A DNA stretch of 45,449 nucleotides from Chlamydiia bacterium (GTDB taxonomy: Bacteria > Chlamydiota > Chlamydiia > Chlamydiales > 2-12-FULL-49-11): the NCBI GenBank assembly GCA_022601435.1, contig JAJACQ010000041.1:1-45449 (forward strand), given 5' to 3'. Both the position numbers and the translations under genes were made by a program. Of the stretch, positions 33,556-41,653 are shown piece by piece. The notes beneath the pieces were generated by a model. The model saw only the letters and a program-made list of their open reading frames with translations. It did not search any database and had not been told where the DNA came from. Position 1 is the stretch's first letter. The number at the start of each line of letters is the position of its first letter.

Positions 33556-34191
33556 TTAAGTGGTTTGGAAAATGGGAGTAAAAGTGTTATTGAATGCATC
33601 AATAAGGGCTTTTTCGGTGATATGCTCGATAGGCTCTAGCTCAAAGATATTTTTTATGCGGCAGTAATCGGCTATATTTCTTTTTATAACTTCGTCTTTG
33701 GGACCGTTTAGAACGATACCGAAGAGAGGAATATTTTTACTTTTGAGTTTATCTAATGAAAGAAGTGCCTGGTTAATGGCGCCTTTTTTATTTTCTATTA
33801 CTAGGAGGGTAGGGATTTTTAAGTCTGCGATGTAGTCGACTTGAAAATAATCTCCGTAGATAGGAACCATCACGCCACCTGTGCTTTCCATAATCAAGTG
33901 GCCATGAATGTTAGGAAGCTCTTCGTTTAGTAAGCGAGATATGTTAATGTCGGTGTGTTGTGTATTTGGATCGTGAGTGTCTGGAAAACGATAGATTTCT
34001 TTTAAAAAGTGATCTTTATGAAGTCCTGTCATGTCATGAACCCATTCGGTATCTGTACAAGGAGCAACTCCGCATTGGATAGGTTTTATATATGAACCTT
34101 TAAGACCGAGGGTAAGAATTGCCGATACAAGAGTCTTTCCAACTCCTGAATCGCTACCAATAATGAATAGTTTTTCTGGGAAATCAATCAT
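33556..34191 (-). CDS. bioD: Dethiobiotin synthetase
   Basis: 211 residues from the ATG at 34191, which has AGGAGA at good spacing; the upstream in-frame ATG at 34212 overlaps that site. It closes the ureido ring of dethiobiotin from DAPA, CO2 and ATP, the next-to-last biotin step. Seen: P-loop GSDSGVGKT (12-20), KPIQCG (substrate Lys), MESTGGVMVPI, and a late VLNGPKD segment. No other biotin gene lies next to it; an alpha-oxoamine-synthase-like gene 4 kb away is not a convincing BioF. It is divergent from the secreted protein gene at 34291. Confidence 0.93.
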   Translation of the reverse strand: MIDFPEKLFIIGSDSGVGKTLVSAILTLGLKGSYIKPIQCGVAPCTDTEWVHDMTGLHKDHFLKEIYRFPDTHDPNTQHTDINISRLLNEELPNIHGHLIMESTGGVMVPIYGDYFQVDYIADLKIPTLLVIENKKGAINQALLSLDKLKSKNIPLFGIVLNGPKDEVIKRNIADYCRIKNIFELEPIEHITEKALIDAFNNTFTPIFQTT

Positions 34192-34290
34192 ATCTTCTCC
34201 TTTTTGTATCAATGATATCAGTAAAAGGAATTCTTAAGAAGTATGAATTTTACTTTTCAAAAAAAAAAAAAATTCTACAAAGTGGTGAGT

Positions 34291-34848
34291 ATGCAAAAGT
34301 TATTTCTATTGTTATCTATCTTCTTTTTTTTATGTGGTGAGCTTTCTTTGGAAGGTGAATTTGTAATGTATACTACAGAGGTTTTTTCTATTACGATAGA
34401 AGACATAGCTACTGGTGATCCATTTAGAACAATGGCGCATGCATTTTCTAATATTCAAGAGACTTCGGGTCTTCCTGTAGAGATGGGGCAGTTCAATGTT
34501 GTAATCATAGATTCAACAAGTCGAGGGTCGTCAAATTTTGTTAGAATTCAATCGACGGTGTTTGACGGAACGATCATGCAAATTCAGAACATTGATTCTG
34601 TATGGAATAATACAGATGCAGATCCTATTATAATTGATTTGTATGTGACAGATGATAAAAATACTGATGGAACAAATGCTACTCCTCCCAGAGAGCTTGT
34701 TGTAAATGGTATATTAAGAGAAATTACAACCGGTGAAGGTTCTATTAATGAAACTCATGAAATAACGGTAAATGCCGCAGGAGATGATTTTTCAGATGTC
34801 GCGGCAGGAAATTATCGAACCACATTATTTTTTACTTTAGAAACTTGA
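34291..34848 (+). CDS. Small secreted beta-rich protein (cluster member)
   Basis: 185 residues from the ATG at 34291, giving a clean signal peptide (MQKLFLLLSIFFFLCGELSLEG); an upstream in-frame ATG at 34243 would add a Lys-rich stretch and run through a 14-A tract, so it is less likely. The mature part has alternating hydrophobic residues typical of a beta sandwich and ends AAGNYRTTLFFTLET, the G-x-Y-x5-F pattern shared with the minus-strand genes at 35518 and 36273. It is convergent with the next gene (13-bp gap). Family unknown; the terminal strand recalls pilin or spore-coat-U-like domains, as inference. Confidence 0.7.
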   Translation: MQKLFLLLSIFFFLCGELSLEGEFVMYTTEVFSITIEDIATGDPFRTMAHAFSNIQETSGLPVEMGQFNVVIIDSTSRGSSNFVRIQSTVFDGTIMQIQNIDSVWNNTDADPIIIDLYVTDDKNTDGTNATPPRELVVNGILREITTGEGSINETHEITVNAAGDDFSDVAAGNYRTTLFFTLET

Positions 34849-34861
34849 AGCATTTAAATTG

Positions 34862-35371
34862 TTAATCGCCCCAAACCAGTGTGAAATGTGCTTCATAAGC
34901 AACAGAGGCTAAAACATTACTAGTACTATCAAGAGCGTAAAATTCTAGAATTGTCTTTTCATTTAAAGGAGTTCCGGTTGTGTCAGGATCTCGAATGACA
35001 GCAGGGTCAGCAGGGGTTATTGTTCTATAGGGAGATGCAATAGAGCCATCTTCTTCTCGATTCGATTTAACACGTAAAAGAATTTGATTGTCTGTATCTA
35101 ATTCTCCAACACTCATAAACAAATCATCTTTGTACTCTAGGTTTTGAATGTAAACAGTGCCGGTATCTACATTGTTGAAGGTGATAATCTCAATGCTTCC
35201 GATAAGGTGTTCTCCAGACCCTGTATCTAGTACATCATCTCCGAGTGCCGACAATGTATTTTCTGACAGCATCACAAATCGAGAGGTGTCAACAGTACCA
35301 TCAACTGTAACAGATTGATCTTCTGAAGAGATCTTAGAAAAAAGAAGTATAATAAAAATTATGCGCCACAT
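34862..35371 (-). CDS. Small secreted beta-rich protein (cluster member)
   Basis: 169 residues. Signal peptide MWRIIFIILLFSKISS, then an acidic mature domain (many Asp, Glu, Thr). LIGSIEIITFNNV mid-protein matches LIGFIEFNAT in the gene at 35518, and the end (SVAYEAHFTLVWGD) keeps the aromatic terminal strand of the group. No cysteines. It lies downstream of the 35518 gene but is separated from it by a strong terminator, so it probably has its own promoter. Function unknown. Confidence 0.7.
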   Translation of the reverse strand: MWRIIFIILLFSKISSEDQSVTVDGTVDTSRFVMLSENTLSALGDDVLDTGSGEHLIGSIEIITFNNVDTGTVYIQNLEYKDDLFMSVGELDTDNQILLRVKSNREEDGSIASPYRTITPADPAVIRDPDTTGTPLNEKTILEFYALDSTSNVLASVAYEAHFTLVWGD

Positions 35372-35467
35372 CTTTTTACTATGTAAAGAATAATTTTATC
35401 TGTAAAGAAAAAAACTTACTGCAGTATGTGTTTGTAGTTTGATTGAACAATCAGTTTTATATGTAAA

Positions 35468-35497
35468 AAAAAGCCTGGAAAAATTTCCAGGCTTTTT
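35468..35497 (-). terminator. Rho-independent terminator
   Basis: AAAAAGCCTGGAA and TTCCAGGCTTTTT form a 13-bp stem with a 4-nt loop, about 20 bp downstream of the stop at 35518. On the minus strand the stem is followed by an eight-T run. It closes the single-gene unit of the secreted protein upstream. Confidence 0.9.
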
Positions 35498-35517
35498 AGA
35501 TTAAAATATCTTAAAAA

Positions 35518-36150
35518 TTAAGGTGCCGCAATCGTAAATGTATAGTAAGCAGCATACGTTCCAGATTCTAATGAGTTATTAGGATCATCTGTTACGAGGA
35601 ATCTTAAAATACCCATTTGGTTAGCATATGTGCCTGTTGTAACAGCTGTTAAGTTGGCATTTAAAAGGCCGGCTACATTGACAACTGCAGTATCTGCAAA
35701 AGCTTGTACAACATATGAAGTTGTAGATGTTGGATCAATATTAGATTGGATACGCATAGCAAGCCAAGGGCCTGTTAAAGCATCACTTTCATCTGTATTA
35801 CCAGATGCACCTGATTTATATACTGGCCAGTTAGCATTTGCAGGCATGTTTAAAGCATCACCTAATGAAAGCTGAGTGATAACAAGCGGAGCAGGGTTAG
35901 TTGTAGTTTTTGTAGCATTAAATTCAATAAAACCAATCAACTGAGATTCAGTTTCTGAAGCTTGAGTAGAGATATCTACGTCAACGCTCATTGATAGTGT
36001 GTTTGTACTTAATGTTACACCGTTTGTTGATCCGCGATACAAGTTAATCGCTAGCAAACTTGGCATTGTTGAGACCGCTTCTAGTTTTACATGTGTAAAA
36101 CCTACAAAAGATGCTACGCAAAATAGCATCATCAGCATTTTATTTCTCAT
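35518..36150 (-). CDS. Secreted beta-rich protein, probably well expressed
   Basis: 210 residues. Signal peptide MRNKMLMMLFCVASFVGFTHVKLEA, then an Ala/Thr/Ser-rich beta-type domain. LIGFIEFNATKTT and the end DDPNNSLESGTYAAYYTFT match the protein at 36273 (QDPINNFVNGTYTASFTLF), so the two are paralogs. The ribosome site AGGAGG is the strongest in the window and a strong terminator follows, which suggests high expression. The terminal G-T-Y strand looks like spore coat U or fimbrial subunits. No chaperone or usher gene is visible nearby, so assembly into fibres is unsupported. Function unknown. Confidence 0.75.
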   Translation of the reverse strand: MRNKMLMMLFCVASFVGFTHVKLEAVSTMPSLLAINLYRGSTNGVTLSTNTLSMSVDVDISTQASETESQLIGFIEFNATKTTTNPAPLVITQLSLGDALNMPANANWPVYKSGASGNTDESDALTGPWLAMRIQSNIDPTSTTSYVVQAFADTAVVNVAGLLNANLTAVTTGTYANQMGILRFLVTDDPNNSLESGTYAAYYTFTIAAP

Positions 36151-36272
36151 TTTTCCTCCTGAGGTTTATAAAATAGTTTTATAACTTCCCAATACACAAT
36201 TAGAGGATAACTTGCCAATTAAAAATTTTTTTTATGTATTTGAAGTCAGAAGGAATTACAATCCCTGTTTTT

Positions 36273-36809
36273 TTACGGAGTATAAAAGAAAAGGGTAAAT
36301 GAAGCTGTGTAGGTACCATTTACAAAGTTATTTATAGGATCCTGTAAAATACAAAATCGCAGTAAATGGGTTTCTTGAATGGTATTATTACTTGTTCGTA
36401 ACACTATGGGGTTTGTGGTAGGTTCTATAAGAGTAAACCCTGTTTGAGTGCCTGCATTATTAAAGTCGCGATAAACACCTATTTTTAATTTATTAGTACT
36501 ATTATAAGCAACATAAGATTGATTCGAGCTGTCATAAGTTGAAGATGTAAGCTCAAGAGTGTGAGGAATGAGGTTGGTAGTGCTATAAAGAACAATATAT
36601 AACTCTCCAAGACACATTTTATTTGAACCTGATCCAATAAGAAGTTGGGATTGATTAAAGTTAACAGACTGTGTAACGCTATAGGCATTCATGATAACAG
36701 AACTGGCAGGGTCTCTATATAATACCACAACACATTGGTTTGCAGGATTAATGGCATGGCAATTTAAGAAGAAGAGAAAGAAAGGGATCAAAAAAAAGTA
36801 TTTTTTCAT
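36273..36809 (-). CDS. Small secreted beta-rich protein (cluster operon)
   Basis: 178 residues. Signal peptide MKKYFFLIPFFLFFLNCHA; the Cys before the likely cleavage site is not in a clear lipobox. The mature domain ends QDPINNFVNGTYTASFTLF, the same terminal strand as the gene at 35518. Three further Cys occur. It is the last gene of an apparent operon: only 2 bp separate it from the gene at 36812. Function unknown. Confidence 0.7.
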   Translation of the reverse strand: MKKYFFLIPFFLFFLNCHAINPANQCVVVLYRDPASSVIMNAYSVTQSVNFNQSQLLIGSGSNKMCLGELYIVLYSTTNLIPHTLELTSSTYDSSNQSYVAYNSTNKLKIGVYRDFNNAGTQTGFTLIEPTTNPIVLRTSNNTIQETHLLRFCILQDPINNFVNGTYTASFTLFFYTP

Positions 36810-36811
36810 AA

Positions 36812-37363
36812 TTAAATTGTCTCCACTCTAATTTGAAAAGGTAAAAAGCAAGTGGAGGCAAATATATCAGCAAATTGAGAAGACAGAACATAGACATTGA
36901 CCCCTAATGTTCTTGTCAGAAGGGAAGGGTCAGCTGTATTTGTAATAATAACTGAATCATTAAACATTTCAGTTCCTTGAGAAGCTCCTGTTGGGGTTTT
37001 ATTTCCGAAGATAGAGAATTTACACGCCCTTCCAGAGGATTCAACAAGACCTCTAAATTGATTGATGTCATCTACAAAGGCTGCAGCTGCATAAGAGATT
37101 ACATTATACAGAGTTGAAGAAGTGGCAGTTACCGTAATAATAAAGCCACCTACCAACACATCTTTAGGTCGATCATTGATATGTTGTTGAACTTGTTCTT
37201 GAGAAAATTCTTTTTGAAGAACAGTTTTATTTGTAACAATTGAAATTGTTCCACTTTCTGAATAGACAATATTTACGGTAAAATCTGCCTCGATACCGTC
37301 TACAGCAGAATGAAGATAGATAGCGGATAGAAAAAATAAGGTGTAGAAAACTTTACGGAGCAT
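36812..37363 (-). CDS. Small secreted protein (cluster operon)
   Basis: 183 residues. Signal peptide MLRKVFYTLFFLSAIYLHSAVDG. The mature part is beta-rich (DVLVGGFIITVTATSS aligns with the LIG.IE segment of its neighbours) and has two cysteines (RACKF and STCFL) that may form a disulfide. It starts inside the 3' end of the upstream gene (11-nt overlap) and is followed after 2 bp by the next, so all three are co-translated. The end is FQIRVETI. Function unknown. Confidence 0.68.
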   Translation of the reverse strand: MLRKVFYTLFFLSAIYLHSAVDGIEADFTVNIVYSESGTISIVTNKTVLQKEFSQEQVQQHINDRPKDVLVGGFIITVTATSSTLYNVISYAAAAFVDDINQFRGLVESSGRACKFSIFGNKTPTGASQGTEMFNDSVIITNTADPSLLTRTLGVNVYVLSSQFADIFASTCFLPFQIRVETI

Positions 37364-37964
37364 GATAGTTCACCTCCATAGGAAGGGTGTAGTGATTAAA
37401 ATTGACAGTGTCACCTGATACCCTTTTTTTCATTGGTATGATGACAAAAAGACTTTTGCCTTCTAATCGCTCTATAGGATATTTTTCATCAAACTTTACT
37501 TGGATAACTTTTTGAAATTGAGCTGGTTTGGAGGTATCAATAAGATATACTTCAATAGGGATTGATTTGTCTTTATCACTTAAAGGTAACAGTACAAAAG
37601 TTTTAGAGTTTTTTTCTGAGAATGAAATTTGAATGTCTTTTTTTGAGTTACTTTCTGGGATGGTAAAGTTAAGAGTTAAGAGTTTACCTCTTGGTACATT
37701 TCCGAATAAACTACTGTTTTTATGCAAGATAGCAAAAGCTTCTTGTGAGGAAAAAATAGGTTTTTCTGTGGCGATCTTTTTTATTTCGTCTGGTGTAAGG
37801 GGATAGGATTGGTTATTGGGCGTAAAGTAACTCCCAATACGAATATCTTCGTCTTGGTAGAACTCAGAATTTGGTGTAGAGACATAAATATCAACACCAC
37901 CTTCGGTGGCTGCATATAGAGACAATGCCACTAACGACAACACTAAGCTTTTTAATAAAATCAT
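37353..37964 (-). CDS. Secreted protein, first gene of the cluster operon
   Basis: 203 residues. Signal peptide MILLKSLVLSLVALSLYAATEG. Unlike its neighbours it is Lys/Pro/Ser-rich without a G-T-Y end; it has KLLTLNFTIPES, IPIEVYLIDTS and SLFVIIPMKKR segments that suggest an immunoglobulin-like fold. That and its first position might fit an assembly or chaperone role for the other secreted proteins, but no chaperone signature is recognised, so this is a guess. An AT-rich region with TATAAT/TATAGT-like boxes lies just upstream (37989-37999). Confidence 0.65.
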   Translation of the reverse strand: MILLKSLVLSLVALSLYAATEGGVDIYVSTPNSEFYQDEDIRIGSYFTPNNQSYPLTPDEIKKIATEKPIFSSQEAFAILHKNSSLFGNVPRGKLLTLNFTIPESNSKKDIQISFSEKNSKTFVLLPLSDKDKSIPIEVYLIDTSKPAQFQKVIQVKFDEKYPIERLEGKSLFVIIPMKKRVSGDTVNFNHYTLPMEVNYHAP

Positions 37965-38071
37965 AATTAACGCGCGTATATTATTATAATTATACTATAA
38001 GATGAAAAACGAAAAAAACTACAAGTGATTTTTACTAAAAGATCTAAAGATAATTAGTATTGGTTTAAAAG

Positions 38072-39151
38072 TTAGATACTTTCGCAGATTACTTGTTTAG
38101 GGAAAGAATCAAAAGCTTTTTGGAAATGATGAATGCATGTTTCATCAAGCTCATGATTGATAAAGAAGATAAGTTTTGCTTCATTACTAGAAAAGCTGGA
38201 AGGAAGTAAAAACCCATTATCAACGAGTGATTTATAAAAGTGCTCTTTCTCATCATTTGAGTTAAACGTAAAAATAATCAATGGTTTATAAACCTTACAT
38301 TGATTAGGAAACGTTTTTTCTACTTTTTGTGCAAAAGAATCAATATTATCTCTTTGAATTTTTAATGAATCTAGAAGGGTTAAAGCCTTAGAAAACATTC
38401 CAATATAAGCAGCAGGTGGAAAAAGAGCTGATTTAGAAAAACTATACTCGAGTAATCGATCTAAAAGATTTATATCTCCAGAAATTAAAGTGAGCATCTT
38501 GCCAAAATTTTTAGGGATATGGGTGATATTTAAATTAATTAGTGAAGATTCTCTTTTTGTACCAACTCCAGTAAGGCCTTCTAAGCCAAATGTGTAGTGA
38601 TCCTCTACGATTAAAAAGATATCGATTGATTGTTTTAAGGTTTCAATTTGCTTATAGTCGATTCTTCCATGAGTGGGGCAAATTTTTGGTAGATATAAGA
38701 TAGGTGTATGATCAAGATTTTTATTATTGATGATGTCAATGATAGAAAAAAGATTGTCATATGAAAAATAAATGGTTTTGGATTGTGAAATTGGTGAAGT
38801 AATCGTATCAGGTACTAAAAACACTTGAGATGATAAAAAACTATTTTCTAACGAAGAAAGAACATCTTCTTGATGAGATAGAATCAGTGTATTTTCTACA
38901 TGGGTTTTTTTACTATAAAGAGTTTCTAGTGTTTTTTTTTGGTTTAGAAATTCAGCGGCCTTTTGTGAGAGGGGGGAATTACTAGCAAAAGTGCGGGTAC
39001 AAGAAAGTCCTTCTTGTTGAACAGCTTCGTTTGATACGAGTAAAAGAGGATCTTCAATAGCTAAGTTAACTTTGGGATTAAAGGGCTTATAAAAAAGAGT
39101 GCGATTAATTGCTCGGGGATCAGTATTTGAAGTGCGCAGCTTAAGGTTCAT
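38072..39151 (-). CDS. Degenerate alpha-oxoamine synthase (BioF/SPT-like) protein
   Basis: 359 residues, fold type I PLP family by pattern. EDHYTFGLEGLTGVGT stands where BioF has D-E-A-H-S-x-G...G.GT, with the cofactor-contacting Asp replaced by Glu and the His by Tyr, as in the non-catalytic subunit of serine palmitoyltransferase. A Lys remains in HIPKNFGKML (about 214), near the usual Schiff-base Lys, but the Gly-Gly after it is lost. The N-terminal region is unusually divergent (NRTLFYKPFNPKVN). It is the last gene of the run dapL, hypothetical (39163), this gene (11 bp apart). It may be inactive, a partner subunit or a changed enzyme. BioF function is doubtful. Confidence 0.6.
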   Translation of the reverse strand: MNLKLRTSNTDPRAINRTLFYKPFNPKVNLAIEDPLLLVSNEAVQQEGLSCTRTFASNSPLSQKAAEFLNQKKTLETLYSKKTHVENTLILSHQEDVLSSLENSFLSSQVFLVPDTITSPISQSKTIYFSYDNLFSIIDIINNKNLDHTPILYLPKICPTHGRIDYKQIETLKQSIDIFLIVEDHYTFGLEGLTGVGTKRESSLINLNITHIPKNFGKMLTLISGDINLLDRLLEYSFSKSALFPPAAYIGMFSKALTLLDSLKIQRDNIDSFAQKVEKTFPNQCKVYKPLIIFTFNSNDEKEHFYKSLVDNGFLLPSSFSSNEAKLIFFINHELDETCIHHFQKAFDSFPKQVICESI

Positions 39152-39162
39152 TAATTAACTCC

Positions 39163-39669
39163 TTATTTGTAAATTAATGGATACTCAGAAGATTTGAGTT
39201 TATCTCCTCCGGCATACCCTTTTGTAATTAAATAGCCCATGTCAGGATCGTGCTCTTTCTGCATATAGCGAGCGCGAGCATCTCCGTATAGAGCAACTAG
39301 CCCATCTGTTTCAAAATCAGGTAAATGATCAGGCATGAAAAACATAGTCCCAGATCCATCAAATGGAAAAAAGACTCCGATATAAACAGTTTCTATAGAA
39401 ATGTCTTTTATAGAAAAAACTTCACCTTTATGAACTTTTTTTGACATCACAAGCTTAATCGGTTTTTCCTCTATAATTTCATAGATAAGCTTACCAAGAG
39501 CTCTGTTAGCAAGAATTTTTTTTGTTAAAGGGCAAATTTGAAAGCTATCACGCTCATCTGCATGATGAGATAAAATTTGAATTTGTGTTTCTGTGATGAA
39601 GTCTGCAAAGACTACTTTTCCAGTTTTTTTGATCTCTATAAGAAGACTTGCAGAAATTTCATATGTCAT
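39163..39669 (-). CDS. Conserved-looking hypothetical protein
   Basis: 168 residues, mixed alpha/beta, no signal peptide. Features: KKVHKGEVFSIKDISIETVY mid-protein and a Gly-rich aromatic segment DGSGTMFFMPDHLPDFETDG, then RARYMQKEHDPDMGY. It sits between dapL (37 bp upstream) and the oxoamine-synthase-like gene (11 bp downstream) and is probably co-transcribed with both. I do not recognise the family. Confidence 0.6.
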   Translation of the reverse strand: MTYEISASLLIEIKKTGKVVFADFITETQIQILSHHADERDSFQICPLTKKILANRALGKLIYEIIEEKPIKLVMSKKVHKGEVFSIKDISIETVYIGVFFPFDGSGTMFFMPDHLPDFETDGLVALYGDARARYMQKEHDPDMGYLITKGYAGGDKLKSSEYPLIYK

Positions 39670-39706
39670 AATAAATTTATCCCGTAATAAATGGTTTGTT
39701 AGTTTA

Positions 39707-40861
39707 TCACTTTGTTACATTTATGTCTAACGACAAGCATTTTAAAGCTTTATTTAAAATGTCCTCATTAATAAACCCAGAGAGCCTTAAAAAGCCTTCC
39801 ATTCCAAATCCAACTCCTGGAACTGTGACTAAAAGTCTAGACTCTAAGTAGTGTAAAAACTTTTCTTTAGAAGAGCCGCCCACATGCCAAAATAAATAGG
39901 GGGCATGGTCTCCGCCAATCACAGTTTCGCCTGAAGAGATTAAATGATCCTTTAATTTTTCTGTCATTTCCATATAGGAGTTAGTAAGTTGTTTTGAGGC
40001 TCTTAAACCTTCAACAGATAAAGCAGCTAGGCCACCTTCTTGAATGAGGTAAGAAACCCCATTTGTTTTTGCGCTGATTAAATTTTTACATTGAGCAAGT
40101 GAAAAGCCTTTCCATTTAAGTGTCTTTGGAAATACAAAGTATCCAAGTCTTAATCCAGTAAAACCTATAGATTTAGAAAAGCTTCTTATCTCAATACAAC
40201 ACTCTTGAGCCTCTTTAATCTCATAAATAGATCGAGGGAACTTTGGATCCTGAATAAAAGCTTCATAAGCACCATCAAATAAGATTAAAGTGTTATTTTG
40301 TTTTGCCCACTGTACCCATGCCTCAAGTTGATTTTTAGAAAAAGCCTTTCCTGTAGGATTGTTTGGAGAGCAAATGATCATCCCATCTAATTTTTGATTT
40401 GGAGGTGAAAAATTTAATTCTTGATCAGCAGGGATCTCAACAATACTCATGCCACAAGTGCTTAAAAGCGATTTATAAACAGGATAGGTAGGAGATAAAA
40501 CTCCAATAGTGCTTCCTTCTTTGAATATACTCATTAAAATAGATAAAGAATTTGCGATTCCTTCGGTAATAAAAATTTCATCCTCGGAAAATCTATTTTC
40601 ATAAATAACTGTGCTTATCTTTGATCGCAGATCAAGACGTCCTTGTTCAGGGCCGTAACCAATAGCCTCTTTTCCCATTTTATCAATACCTTTATGCAAG
40701 GCTTTTATAATGCACTCAGGAAGTGGGTGACAAACATCACCAATGCCCAGATTAATCAAATCACTTTGTTTAAGATTTTGAGATTTTATAACTTCAGCTT
40801 TTTTCTTAGAAATCCATGGAAATAGCATTTGATCTTGATCGGTTTCTAAAATAGTGCTCAT
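39707..40861 (-). CDS. dapL: LL-diaminopimelate aminotransferase
   Basis: 384 residues. It converts tetrahydrodipicolinate to LL-diaminopimelate in one step, the route used by chlamydiae and plants for meso-DAP of peptidoglycan. Seen: INLGIGDVCHPLPE near the start (DapL-type), YGPEQGRLDLR, the class I aminotransferase ICSPNNPTGKAF, the Schiff-base Lys in SFSKSIGFTGLRLG (about 230) and a late RLSGF Arg. The start overlaps the protease gene upstream by 4 nt (ATGA). A general class I aminotransferase is the main alternative. Confidence 0.88.
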   Translation of the reverse strand: MSTILETDQDQMLFPWISKKKAEVIKSQNLKQSDLINLGIGDVCHPLPECIIKALHKGIDKMGKEAIGYGPEQGRLDLRSKISTVIYENRFSEDEIFITEGIANSLSILMSIFKEGSTIGVLSPTYPVYKSLLSTCGMSIVEIPADQELNFSPPNQKLDGMIICSPNNPTGKAFSKNQLEAWVQWAKQNNTLILFDGAYEAFIQDPKFPRSIYEIKEAQECCIEIRSFSKSIGFTGLRLGYFVFPKTLKWKGFSLAQCKNLISAKTNGVSYLIQEGGLAALSVEGLRASKQLTNSYMEMTEKLKDHLISSGETVIGGDHAPYLFWHVGGSSKEKFLHYLESRLLVTVPGVGFGMEGFLRLSGFINEDILNKALKCLSLDINVTK

Positions 40862-41610
40862 ACAGTGTTTTCCTCAATAGTTTTTTTGATCCAATCAATA
40901 TGGAAATAGGGGTTTAAATATAATTTGTAGTTTTTCTGTAGTTTTTTGGAATTATAATTTCCTGTGAGAACTCCAAGTATAGTTGGATTTTGTTCAAAAC
41001 TTAGTAGCGGAGAGCCGCTATCTCCTTTTTTCGCAGTGACAAACATATCAATGTTTTTTGAGTTTTCTGTTTCTGCAAGTACAAACTTTTTATCCCTTTT
41101 AATCACAAATGTTTTCCCTGCAATTTTTTTATTCATAAGAGACAATGAACAGATGCGCTTCCACTTACCGTATCCGACAGCATGAAATTGGTCTTCTAAA
41201 TTGAGAAGTTTTTCTTCGATTTTAGGGAAGGATGGCAAATCAATTGGTTCTTCTAAAATAAATAAAGCAATATCATAAAGGCATTGATTTACTTTAAGAC
41301 CTTTTTTATTAGGAAATGTAAATTGAGGATGACAAATAGATCGTCCTTTAACTTTAATGTGCTTGCCGTTTATTTTTATATTAAAGATCGCTTTTTGAGT
41401 ATGACAAAAAAGGTGAGCCGCAGTGATAGCTATATTTGGATGAATAAGTGTTCCTGTAGCGTATTCGCCAAATTTGTTTTTAATATACCCGACACTATCA
41501 AAGTCATGATGCCATGCTAAATCTATATGCTTTTGGAGGTTGTTATAATTCTCGACATAAATAGAGAAAAGAGAAGAAGCAATAAACAAAAGAATTAAGA
41601 TTTTTTTCAT
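40858..41610 (-). CDS. Secreted trypsin-like serine protease
   Basis: 250 residues. A signal peptide (MKKILILLFIASSLFSIYV) is followed by an S1/S1B protease domain with the full triad: His66 in ITAAHLF, Asp113 in LYDIALFIL and Ser198 in KKGDSGSPLL. No PDZ domain, so it is not DegP-like; V8/glutamyl-endopeptidase-type members are nearest in layout. It would act in the periplasm or outside. It overlaps dapL by 4 nt, so the two are translated together, though a shared pathway is not evident. Confidence 0.85.
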   Translation of the reverse strand: MKKILILLFIASSLFSIYVENYNNLQKHIDLAWHHDFDSVGYIKNKFGEYATGTLIHPNIAITAAHLFCHTQKAIFNIKINGKHIKVKGRSICHPQFTFPNKKGLKVNQCLYDIALFILEEPIDLPSFPKIEEKLLNLEDQFHAVGYGKWKRICSLSLMNKKIAGKTFVIKRDKKFVLAETENSKNIDMFVTAKKGDSGSPLLSFEQNPTILGVLTGNYNSKKLQKNYKLYLNPYFHIDWIKKTIEENTV

Positions 41611-41653
41611 GAAGAAATTATAAAAAAAAACCTTTTAAAGGTAAAGTGAATTT

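Noticed and set aside
38072..39151. Calling this gene bioF to pair with bioD
   Set aside because: Key cofactor residues are changed, it lies 4 kb from bioD, and other genes separate them.
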